From NCBI RefSeq assembly GCF_003725335.1, contig NZ_QIBY01000010.1, forward strand, positions 17,783 through 81,782: 64,000 bases of DNA, in the 5' to 3' direction. How positions within the stretch are numbered: position 1 is the stretch's first letter; each line of letters begins with the position of its first letter. A program made the translations under genes and the position numbers. Shown one piece after another: positions 1 to 12,400 of the stretch. The stretch is from Parvibacter caecicola. GTDB taxonomy: Bacteria; Actinomycetota; Coriobacteriia; Coriobacteriales; Eggerthellaceae. A model generated the notes under the pieces. That model did no database searches and was not told where the DNA came from. It saw only the letters and a list, made by a program, of their open reading frames with translations.

Positions 1-459
1 AACATCGACGCCCTGTTCGCCAACGACCCCGCCGCCGCGGCCGCCGTGAAGGAGAAGATCCTGTCCGGCAACTACACCCTGCCGGGCGAAACCGTGCGCC
101 TGGTGGCCTTCAAGCACGACCCGCTGGACGGCGATGAGGACACCACCGGTGTGCAGGTGCCCGCCATCGACACCGCCGTGCTGCAGAAGCAGGCGGTGAG
201 CGACGCCATGGCCCGCGTGGAGAACGCTGGCTACACCCCCGTGGTGCACTACATTAGCGAAGAGGCCTATCAGGCGTTGGTGGACAAGGGCGACGATGCC
301 CTGACCGACGATGAGCGCCTGGCGGTGACCGGCTGGAACGACGCCGCCGAGTACACCGTGTACGGCAGCCGCATCAACGGCGAGAAGACCAACGTGTCCG
401 AGGGCATCTCCGGTGACTTCTACCTGAAGGGCACCGAGGTGCACCTGTGGGTGAAGGGC
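1..459 (+). repeat. PASTA-like unit(s) at the window edge
   Basis: A degenerate PASTA unit runs from about 151 (VQVPAI) to 459 (VHLWVKG). It shows the helix motif QAVSDAMARVENAGY followed by the closing strand pattern G-T-x-V-x-L-x-V-K-G. The residues before it (1-110, ending in GETVRLVAF) look like the last strand of another such unit whose start is upstream. Similarity to PASTA is by pattern only, and this unit is the weakest of the set. Confidence 0.5.
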
Positions 460-3400
460 ACCACGCCTGCCACACCGCCCGAGGCGGCCCCCGAGGACAT
501 GGCCACCAAGCTGCTGCGCCAGCGCTTGGCCGGCGCCAACGTGGACATCACCGTGGTGGAGCGCACCGACACCGCTCCCGGCACCCGCCGCACCATGACC
601 CTGAACCTGGCCCAGTTCTACGACCCGGCCACCGGCAAGATCATCATCCCCTCCACCGCCTGGAACAGCCAGGGCGGTCAGCCGCTGTACCAGCGCCCCG
701 ACGGCACCATCACCACCGACCCCGAAGGGGCCACCGTGTACATGGTGCAGGCGAAGGACGACGACGGCGAGCTGCGCTGGGAAGTGAAGACCGACGCCGA
801 TGGCAACGAGCTGCAGGTGCAGGACAGAAACGAAGACGGCAGCCTGAAGTTCTACGACGACGGCACCCCGGTTATGGTGCCCGACTACGTGCTGGACGCC
901 AGCGGGAATCGCGTCCCCGTAATGGTGCCCGGCTCCCACCCCGGCAACTATCTGGTAGCCACTACCTTCCATTTCGAGTACTTCGGCGACCACATTGCCA
1001 TTGGAAGCGACCCCAAGGCCTTCGAGTATTATGTGGACTTCTATGGCCGCCCCACTCGCTCTGCCACCATGAGCCTTACCGGCACCTGGAGCACCGACTA
1101 CGCCACCAACAGCTGGAACGGCTACTGGCCTGGAAACTACTACACCTACGGCACTACCACTAGCAATTGGAAGTCGTGGCCCGGTAGCCCGCAGAACCAA
1201 GCCAATCTGAACAACGTGGACGGCGTGGATTTGGCTTTCGGCAGCCAGTGGGATGCCAATCGCTGCACCGTGCACAGCTCCACCGCCTGGATGAAGGCCA
1301 CCACCGCCGAGCCGGAGGTGTACAGCTACTTCAACTGGACCGGTGGCGTTACCAATGAGAAGCACCTGCAGATTCGCGACTTCAGCATCAGTGGCAACTA
1401 CAACTACGACACCGTGCCTTACCGCTGGGGCCAAGCGGACAACGAGCAGGCCTGGTACGAGTACGTGCTGGAGAACCGCAGCAATTCCGAGGCGGAAGAG
1501 GGCTTCCTGGACATGACCGTGAACGGCGTGTCCACCTACAACAGCGCCGACCCGCTAATGATCAAAGACGCCATCCGCGGCTTCAAAACCTCCAGCCTGG
1601 AGATCGACGGCTGGAAGTACGTGTACGTGGATGCCCGCGGCGAGTACCTCAGCGACGTGCCCGACGCCCTGGTGCCCACCGCCACCACCAGCAGCAAGAT
1701 TTCCGTGGTGCCCAACGTGATTGACGGTATGACGGCGGAAGAGGCAAAGGCGGCCCTTGTGGCGGCCGGCCTCGTGCCGGCGGTGACCTACGCCAATGCG
1801 AATAACAGCGCCTTCGGAGACATCCGTCGCTTCGGTGTGGCCACCTTCGACGAAATTCCCGACGGCACCGTGCTGGCCCAGAGCGTGGCCGCCAGTGCCG
1901 AGGACGAGTTTGTGGATCGCGGCACCAGCGTCACCATTACCGTGAAGGGCGATGCCCCTGCCACTGTGGCGGTGCCGGCTGTGACCGGGCAAGATTTCGC
2001 CACTGCCAAGGCCACCCTTGAGGGGTTGGGCTTTGTGGTGAAAGAAACCCAGATTGCCCACGACTCCACCACCAGCGGCTTCCCCAACTTTGCCGCCGCC
2101 GGCTATGGCGAGGTGCTGGCCCAGAACGTGGCCTCCGGCACCGACGCCGCCTACGGCGCCACCATCACCCTCACCACCAAGGGCTACCCGGCCACGGTGG
2201 AACTGGGCAACTACGTGAAGCGCACCGACCTGGAAGCTGCCAAGGCGCAGCTGCAGGCGGCCGGCTTCGCCGTGGTGGTGCGTTACGTGGAGGAAGACCG
2301 CGACGGCATGTACAACCCGGCCGACTTCGGCGCCGCCGATTTCGCCTCCATCGCCGACGACACCATCATCGGCCAGTCGCCGCGCGCTGGCGTCGATGCC
2401 GATTACGGCAGCACCGTAACCCTCAGCGTTAAGGGCAAAGACCCCAGCCTGCGCGACCTGCCGGCCGGGGCCGTGGGCACCAAGTGGATGAACCGCGCCG
2501 GCGACTTCAGCGAGCTGCGGCTGTTCGACTACACCACCGTTACCCCCGCCAACGCCAAGGACGTGAGCTCGGATACCTCCGGCACCCCGGCGCCGTACCC
2601 CACCGCTTACGTGAAGGCCCATGCCCAGGCGGAAATTGCCCTCACCAGCGATTTCCTCACCCCGCGCATGCGCAAGAACGCCGACGGCTACTACACCCTG
2701 GTGGTGGATTTGGATAAGCGCAGCCTGCAGGACATCCCCGGTGCCGCCAGCATCGCCCAGGTGTCCACCGTGCGCCTGGTGTACGACCGCATGGCCGCCC
2801 GGCTGTCCGAGTGGAAGTATGGCACCGATGAATCCGCCGTGTTGGCGGCCGACCGCCCGCGCCTGGTGGATGCGGCCGGCAACTTCATCAAGCACGCCTA
2901 CGACGTGGCCGAGCGCCAGGTGCCGGCTGGCAGCGATGGTGTGAAGATGAACACCGAGTTCCGCGCCCGCCTCTACGGCAGCGTGGTAACTCACGGCACC
3001 CCCACCAAGGTGGCGGACGACCTGTTCAACACCACTGCCTACGACAACCGCATGCAGTCCACCTTCATGTACTTCCCGCTGAGCGAGTTCTACGGCGACA
3101 TCGACCGCAAAGACGTGAAGCCGGTGCGCATTTCCTGGTTCGACGGCCTGTCCGCTGCCGAAGCGGTGAAGGGCGCCAGTGCGCGGCCCTCCCAGGGCAC
3201 CGAAGCGAAGTCGTTCTCGGATGAGCGCAACGACTACGGTGCCTCGCTCACCAACGATGCCTACTGGTCGAACAACGGTGTAAATGGCGCCGACCACGTG
3301 ACCGACTCTGGCAGCGGCAGCAGCTACCGCACCTATAACTTCCAGAACATGTGGATCAACGGCGCGGCCACTCAGGCCCAGCCCGCCCTCACCGGCAGTG

Positions 3401-6400
3401 GCGCCAGCAACGGCACCGGCTGGAGCTTCAACAAGCTGACCATGAACAACAACACCTCTGCCCGTCACTCTAACGTGGAGGTGGCCAACAAGAGCGCCGC
3501 CCAGTACGGCTTCACCTTCCGCAACGCCACCCTGGCTCGCTCCGACGCCGCCACCATCTCCATGACCTTCGACAGCGTGGGCAAGAAGGCCAAGGACATG
3601 ATTCTGGAGCAAGCGCGCCTTGACGCCAAGGGCAACGTGGTGGCCCCCTACGACGCCAACGCTTGGGACACCGGCCTGTATTTCGTGAAGCGCGGCATCG
3701 TGCGCGGCTTCAAAACCAACAAGCTCACCTTCAACGCCGCCCTGTCTGAGATGGGCGACTTGAAGTCCATCACTATGGACTTCCTGTCGAAGGAAGGCAT
3801 CCAGCGCACCGTTACCCTGTCCATCTACGACCTGGTGGCCCTGCGCGACGGCGGCAACCTGACCGGCTACGTGCTGAACTTCGCCGACTGCGACACCCTG
3901 AAGAACACCCTGAACGACGGCACCGGCCTGCTTGACCCCAGCCAAACCTGGGAAGACTGGTACCTGAAGAACGTGGACTTCAACTACAACTCCATTGAGC
4001 CCGGCTGGTCGAAGCTGCCCTACGCCACCGGCGATTCCGCCAACCTGTTCAGCGCCAACGTGGCCTACAACGACCGCCTGGCGGTGGTGGCCGACGGCGC
4101 CAGCGACTGGTACAACGGCGTGAACAACCCCGATCACGACTGCGCCAATGCCCACGCTTACTACCTGGGCAACGGCAGCAGCACCACCAGCTACAACCAC
4201 AACGACCAGCTGCACGCCCGCCTCACCCTGTCGCAGACCGGTGCCTACGACACCCGCGCCACGGTGAAGCAGTGCGCCGCCCTGAACGTGCCGCGCCCCG
4301 CCATGGAGGTGCACACCACCATCCAGTACGGCCAGCGCGACTACACCGAGCAAACCAAGGGCGACACCTCCAACAGCGACGGCAACCGCACCGAGGTGAC
4401 GGTGCCCTACGCCAAGGAATTCACCCTCACCGCCCAGATGAAGAACGAGCGGGCCATCTCGAAGCTAGACGATGTGGACGTGACCTTCAGCTATCCGCTG
4501 GAGCTGACCACCAACATCTCCACTGGCGAGAAGATCACCGACACTGGCAGCGCCTATACTGGCTTCCATCCGGTGCGCACCACCATCAAGAGCGCCTTCA
4601 TCCGCACCTTCCCGAAGGAAGATGTGGGCAAGATCCGCATCTTCGGCATCGGGCATCACACCTTCATGAAGGCCACCGAAAGCCTGAGCACCGTGGCCAA
4701 CCCGCTGAAGGTAGTGCTGGAGCCCTACTACGTGGGCGAAGCCGGCGTGCCCGCCGACAAGCTACCCGCCATCAGCGGCCTGGCCGAGGGCGACTTGGCC
4801 GGCTTCAAGTACGTGAAGTACACCCCCGATAAGAACGTGAACTACGGCGACCAGAAGGTGCAAAGCGCCACCTACTTCCCGCTGCAGAGCAACGGCGACT
4901 TTGTGCTTACCGAGAAGCAGGTATACGATCTGGGCATTGAATGCGTGACCACCTTCCAGCTGTTCTCGTGGAAGAACATGAGCGAAGACGCGGTGGATTA
5001 CGCCAACCAGAACATCATCGTGCGCGGCTACAGCGACAGCAACTTTGAAACCCAGCGCACCATCCGCGTTACCACCGAAAACCACCTGGACGGCTTCCGC
5101 GAGCGCCCGCTGGACCTGCCCGCCACCGATCCCGCCTTCAACGATGGCTCGAAGCAGGCGGAAGTGCTGGCCACCAACGACAAGTACACTGAGAGCCGCA
5201 CCGACAGCAGCCTCATCTTCGTTTCCAAGATGTACTACGACGCCGTGAGCCGCGCCGGCTACGCCGATGTGAACAGCGGCGACCCCATTGCGCCGCGCCC
5301 CGATGACGACCTGAATCAAAGCGTGTTCGACCGCGTGTCCGGTACCGGTCTTACCTTCGATGAAGCGAAAGAGCAGATTGAGGAAGACGCCCGTGACAAT
5401 AGCGGCGGCAATACCCCCGGTACCCCGGGCGATGGGGAAGAGAGCCTGTTCCCCGAGATTGACGGCAAGATGACCGAAGCCGAGGCCCGCGAGAAGCTGG
5501 CCGAGAACAGCAGCTATATCGTCGATGGCACCGTGAAGGAGGACTATTCCGACACCGTGCCCGCTGGCACTGTGATCAAAGTTTCCGTGATTGAGAGTGC
5601 CGACGGCGACGCTGAGGGCACCACCCGCCTGCAGCTGACGGTTTCTAAGGGCAAGGCGCCGGTGGTGGATACCTACATCTACGAAACCGAAGAAGTGCAA
5701 AGCGAATACCTTACCGACGAGAATGGCGATAAGGTGTTGGTGGATGGCAAGCCGGTGGCGAAGTATCCGAAGGGCACCGTGATTGTAGCCAAGCTGAAGC
5801 TGGATGCGAACGGTGACCAGATTTATGCCAGCGCCCCCGGCGTGTACACCGATGAAAACGGCAAGCCTCTTACCTCCGCCAATGGCAAGGCGGTGGTGTT
5901 CATGACCATTTCGCTGGGCATCCCCGAGGATGAGGAAGTGGGCGATTTGGACTTCAGCGCCATCGAGGGCAAGATGTCCGAAGCGGACGCCCGCGAAGCT
6001 TTGGAGAAAATGGGCCTCACGGTGGAAGCCGAAGTGGCCGAGGCTTATCATGACACCATCGAGGCCGGCACCGTGATTTCTGTGACCATGGTGGACAACG
6101 GCGGCGCCCCCACAGTGAAATTGACTGTTTCCAAGGGCAAGCAGCCGGAGGAAGTGAAAACCCCCGAAGAAATTGAGAAGGAACTGTTCGACAGCCTGTT
6201 CGAGCAGACCGCCGAGCAGGCCCGCACCGCGCTGGTGGCGGCCGGCTACACCGTTGACCCCACCGTGGCCAGCGAGAAGAGCGACTACCTGCGCGAGGGT
6301 GTCATTCGCATCGATAAGGATGTAACCTGGGAAGTGGTGGACGTGCCGGCCCAGGGCGTGGAGGGCGAAGACGGCTACGTGCCGCCGGTGACCCATACTG

Positions 6401-9400
6401 AAACCGGCGTGCGAATCGTGGTGTCCAGCGGCCTTACCGAAGCGGGCCAGGAGTCCGCTGCCTTTGGCGACTACGTGCAAGGCACCCACACCGGCAACGA
6501 CAAAAGCGTGCAAGCGGTGCGGGCGGCCCTGGAGGCGGCTGGCTACATTGTGGTGAAGCACGAAGACGCCGAGGGCGACGTAGACTACGCCTACGAGTAT
6601 GTAACCGGCACCGATGGCGTGGCCGACATTCCCGAGGGCGAAGTGATCCGCATCGAGCGCGTGAACCCTGAGGACGGTTACGGCAGCGGCGCAGTAAAGA
6701 AGGTGCAAATCACTGTTTCGCTGGGACTTTCCCCTGAAGAGCTGCGCAACCAGCTGTTCGCCAGCATGCAGGGCAAGGCGCCGCAAGAGGCGTGGGATGC
6801 CCTCACGGCGGCCGGCTATGACGTGAGCACCACCTACGAGTACGAATCCAATGATATTGTGCCCAAGGACCACGTGCTGTGCGTGGACTTGGTGGAAGAG
6901 GGCGACGGCACCAGCAAGCCGAAGGTGGTGCTGATTGTGTCCACCGGTTCTGCCACCAGCGGCGGCGAGGGTAACACCGAGGGCGACTTGGTGTTCGGCG
7001 ATTCTACCGACAAGGGTGAAGAGGACTACTCCACCTGGGACATCCTGAAGGGCACCGCGGAGAACTACCGCTTTACCAACTATACCTCCGGTAGCAACGA
7101 CACCCATCACTACGGTCACAACGGGTGCTGGGGCAGCAGCCGCGATGAGAACGAAGGCACCATCAACATCGGCTACAAGGCCCAAGGCTCCTTCCTTACC
7201 GACTTCCGCCAGGTGGACACCACTCCCGGCGGCGCTGGGCAGGTTACCGCCAACTACCCGGAGGGCACTTGGCTGATGGAGCAGGGCTACTCCAACGCCT
7301 GGAACTGGCATTGCCCCAACCACTACTACAACTACAGCGTGAGCACCCGCCACGCCTACGGTAGCATCAACGACAACGCCACCAACCTGTACACCTCTCC
7401 CAATGGCGCGTGGGACGTGAACAACTGGCACGGCACTGCCAACAACACCCATTACGAGAGCGTGGGTTCGGTAACCTACAACACCGGTGCCCGCCTCACC
7501 CTTACCCAGAAGTTCGACACCGGCGCCTTCGACGCCTACTACGTGAAGATTCGCCAGCAGGCGCTGAAGTACATCAACTCCGTTACCGTGAACTACAAGA
7601 ACGGCAGCAGCTTCACCGTTGACGGCGCCACCATCCGCCGCGAGTACTACAACAGCCTGCACATCACTGACAGCTCCGATGGCACCGCTACTTCGGTGCA
7701 GGTGGACGAGGACGGCTACTATTACTTCCGTCTGAACCTGCTGCAGGTGGATGCCAACGGCCAAACCATCGTCACCAACAACCCACAGCCCAGCTTTGGC
7801 GTGAACCAGGCCACCGCCTACAAGGACACCTTCGCCGAGTACACCGATGAGGCCCTGATCAACCCGGTGCAGTCGGTGGTGTACGACGTGACCATCAACC
7901 AGGGCACCGAGGTGTCCGACGGCGCCGGCGGCGTGAAGTCGGTTTCTCCCGATTACGGCCAGTGGTTCGCCGATCGCCTGAGCGATGCCAACACCTGGAC
8001 CAAGGACATGTCGTTCGAGGTTACCGGCCGCTTCTACAAGAGCAACGCCACCGTGAACGCCACTACCGATGTGGCCATGACCATCGGCGGCGATTACTCT
8101 GGCGAAACCTACAGCCACAAGGCGGCCCAGCGCTACGACTCTCCTACCAAGCGGGCCGACACCAGCAAGGATTTGGCCGATGACAGCGAAGCCCGCGGCA
8201 GCTGGTCGTATCGCAACCTGCACCAAACCGGCGCTTGCCACTACTACTCCAGCTACTGGAGCTATCACCATGTGCACTACCATGCCTTCGACGAAGGAAA
8301 GATGCGCCACCTGCGCACCCGCGTGGCCTTCAACGTGTACGAGAGCCGTAACTTCCTGAAGAAGACCTTCAGCAAGAGCGGCAACGCCTGGAACGACCCC
8401 AACTACCTGAACAACCCCATGAGCGGCTGGGTGTTGAACGACGGCACCGAAAGCGCCAGCTACGGCGCCGACAACGCCTACCTCATGAGCCTGTACCGCG
8501 AAACCCCCGGCTATGACAGCTCCGCCTATGGCAACTCCAACTACCAGTTGTGGGGCGCCTACTCGGCCGCCGACAACATGACCATCACCGATGTGATGCC
8601 CACCGTGTACCCCGATGCCGACACCGACTACTTCGGCTTCGTGGGCATGGGCCTGAAGTTCCGCAACGGCAGCGGCGTTGCCACCCACTTGAACCCGGCC
8701 ACCAACGAGGCGAAGTACAACGTGGACAGCAACTTCCGCAACGTGTTTGTGAAGATCAACACCGCCCGCTGGGTGGAGGACGCCGACAATCCGGTGAATA
8801 GCTGGATCCAGAGTCCCTCTAACCCCATCACCCTCACCAACGCCAACACCAACACCGGCTGGAAGCGCGAAAACAGCGGTGACCGCACCCTGGTAATTCG
8901 CGAAAAGGGCACCTACGAGGTGAAGCCGGTTACTCTGAGCGCCGCCTACAGCGCCAGCCCCACCCTGCCGGAGGAGCGCGTGAACGCCAGCGGCCTGCGG
9001 GTGGGCAACAACGGCAACGTGATTTACTTCGATAAGAACAGCATGCCGGTGGAGAAGGCTGCCGCCGGCACCGTGGTGTACACCGAAACCCTGGTGAACA
9101 CCGTGGAGAGCGACCCGGTGCTGGCCCTTGCCCCCACCACCGACTTCGAGCTGAGCCAGGGCCTGGCCCAGCTGTTTGCCGAGGGCGTGGACAAGAACGG
9201 CGACGCGGTAATTTACTTCCAGCGCGACTTCGACCACGACCCTGACTTCATGGACAAGGCCAACTGGAACTACGCCGGCAGCTGGGTGCCCAACTACCAG
9301 ATGGTGGACGGCGCCTACGTGGAGAACACCATTGGCATGAAAGCGGTGGTGCGCACCGCCGGCGGCACCGGCCGCACCAGCGCCCTGGTGAAGGAAGCCG

Positions 9401-12400
9401 GCGCCGTAAGCCAGAAGCAGCCGCTTACGCTGCACCTGCCCGACGGCGAGATGGTGGTGAGCTACCAGCTGAACCTGGGCCCCTACGCCGGCGACGCCGA
9501 CGCCACCGCTGAAACCGCCCGCATCTACGACGGCGACAAGGGCACCGAGGCCACCCAGGCCGACTACGCGGTGCTGGGCCGCCCGTACCTGTACGTGGGC
9601 CAGGTAAACAAGCTGTACAACTACGCTTCCCAGAACAAGGTGTCCAACCCCTACGAGGCCAGCACCTATCTGGCCAGCCCCTCCAAGATCACCTACGGTT
9701 ACAGCGACTACCGCCAGAACGCCACCAACAACGCCACCGTGAGCTACAGCCACTTCTACGACAACGACCGTTTGGACAACGGCAATCGTCGCACGGCCCC
9801 GCTCACCAACAACAGCTACGTTGGAAACGGCAGTTACGGTAGCCGCGGCGAGAACAACCAGGTGTTCAGCTTGAACACCGGCACCACTTTGGCCGGTACT
9901 GGCAGCGATTCGCTGGAAACCACCGTTACCCCCAACAACATGTTCGCCTTCAAGGTGCCCGGTTACGTGACCGCCACCCACAGCGTGTACGGCACCTGGG
10001 CCGGCACCCACAACTGGGCAGGCGGCTGGAACAGCTGGAACAGCAGCAGCAGCTACTGGCTGCCGGCCGACAGCTCCACCGAGAACAGCTGGATGGTGGG
10101 CTACAAGATTCAGGCCGGTTACGCCACCACGCTGCAAACGGAAAGCGACGGTAAGTACGCCACCACCCTGCTGAAGGACGTGGACGGCAAAGACATCACT
10201 GGCACAGGTCAGCAGTTCACCTACGACCCCTCCAACAGCGCTACCCATTCCAACACGGCACTTTCCGGCGCTGCCACCGACGTGTGGGGCTATACCTACA
10301 CCACTCCTGGTTCTGGCTATATGCCCACTTGGACCAGCGACTATCGCGGCGTGCCCACCGGCAGCCCGGCGCTGCCTACCTCTAGCCCCAACGCCCAGTC
10401 TGAGACTACGGGTCGCTGGTGGGTGAACACCTGGCACGGTTCTTACAACACCCAAACTGGTAGCCAGGATTATCTGTGGAACGGTAGCGTTGATTACAGC
10501 ATGCACAGCAAGAGCGATTCGGCTGGCAATGAATACCACAATGGCTATGGCTGGAACCGCCGCGACACCAACGGCGACGGCCAGTATTCCAACCAGGATC
10601 TATACTCCGACAGCGTGGCCATCGTGGATTACGCCGACGACAACGTAACCCCCAACAAGGCCACCTACGAGGTGCGTTTCCGCAACCGCGTTGACGGCAA
10701 CGTGGCCAACCAGGTGGACGGCAACCGTGCTGCCCACCTCTCCGAGGTTACCCTGCGCTCCATCATCGACACCAACTACAGCGGCGCCAACCGCATCAAC
10801 TCCATCTTCCGCCTGCAGAATCTCTACGTGCCGGTGAACCTGGTGCCTTCGGGCGTGTGCGATGTCGATTGCGAGGAGTGCGCCGAGGCCCGCGATGCGG
10901 CGGGGGAGGGCAGCGCCGCTACCGGCAGCGCCGCCGAGCTGACTGCTCAGGCGAAGGCGCTGGAAGAGGCTTACAACGCCGCCAAGGAAACCTACGAAAC
11001 CAAGAAGGCCACCGCTGGCACCCCGCAGCGGGAGATTGACGCCGCCAAGGCCGCCATGGATGAGGCCGAGGCTCAGTGGCAGGCGCTGGCGCTGGTGGCC
11101 CTGTACGCCCAGCGCACCGAGCAGCGCAAAGCGGAGTGGGATGCCAACAAGGCCGCCCTGGACAAGCTTGAGGCCGACGGCGCCGCCGCCGACAAGATTG
11201 CCTCTGCCCAGGCCCTCACCGACCAGGCCGAGCAGCGCTACCTGGGCGCCAAGGTGATGTTCGACGCGGCCAAGTGCCCCGAGGACGCCAACTGCAGCCA
11301 GTGCGCCGGCGAGTGGTTCCAGGTGGCCAAGTTCATGTTCAAGTACATCGATGCCAACGGCAAAGAGCAGAACAAGTACGTTACCTGGCAAGAGCTGGTG
11401 GCGGACGGCCGCGTGAGCGCGCCTCTGACCGCCGACGGCAAGCTGGACACCGACGGCGACTACGCCATCGACCTGGAGGGTTACCTGCGCGACTCCTTCG
11501 TGGCGGCCGACTACGCCGGCGGCCTGACGGTAAGCCCCACCAACCGGGTTTCCCTGGGCAGCTACGGTCCCTTCAAAAATCTGAACGACGACGCCATTTC
11601 CTACCCGCTGTACAAGGCCACCGACGCCACCAACACCATTGATGGCTTCGAGGACGACCCCACGGTGAACGGCACCTACGCCAAGGCCCTGATCACCGAG
11701 GTGCAGCTGGCCTTTGTGGCCCCCAACGCCAACCGCCGCTTCCCCGAAACCATGCTGGATTCGGGCCAGTGGCTGTCGCGTCCCACCCAGAAGGGCACCG
11801 CCGCCAACCCCACCGCCACGGCTCAGGCCAAGGGCGACACCTACGACGCGGACGGCAACCTGGTGCAGCTGGGCAACTACGCCTTCAAGTACGATGGCGT
11901 GTTTGTGGACCGCACCTACGAGAACTTCACCCAGGCCCAGGCTGCCACCATCGACCCCGACGGCGGCAACTGGGACTACACCTCCACGCCCACCTTCGGC
12001 AAAGAGGCCAACCAGTACCGCGGCGAGGTATCCCGCCACGAGCTGAAGATCGACCGCATCAAGTCGAAAGACCCCAACACCGAGGCCTTCGGCAACTATG
12101 TGGAACGCTTCGCCGAGTACAGCACCCGTCATCTGCTGGGCCAGATGGACGTGGACTACACCCGCGGCAAGAAGATTGAAAGCGGTGTGGACGGCAAGAG
12201 CAACAACCAGGTGTTCGGCTACGACGCCGATGGCCAGTCCATGACCTGGCCCTTCAGCTACGCCCCCAATGCCGATGACAAGAACAACGACATCGACACC
12301 AGCGATGCCACCAACGACATTCCCGACGGCGCCCTGTACGCCGGCGACTATGTGGAGTACACCCTGTTCGTAGGCGCGAACGGCAACTCCGCCCTGCCGC

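Noticed and set aside
46..48. GTG at 46 as the start codon of the giant gene
   Set aside because: The frame is open back to base 1 with ordinary coding sequence (NIDALFAND...). No ribosome binding site or signal peptide follows, so the gene starts upstream of the window.
1705..2436. PASTA repeats as evidence for a Stk/PknB-type kinase or a penicillin-binding protein
   Set aside because: No kinase HRD/DFG motifs or transpeptidase SxxK/KTG motifs in a catalytic context appear in the window.
10564..10599. Dockerin domain of a cellulosome
   Set aside because: Only one calcium loop is present, no second repeat is nearby, and no cohesin or cellulase domain is in the window.
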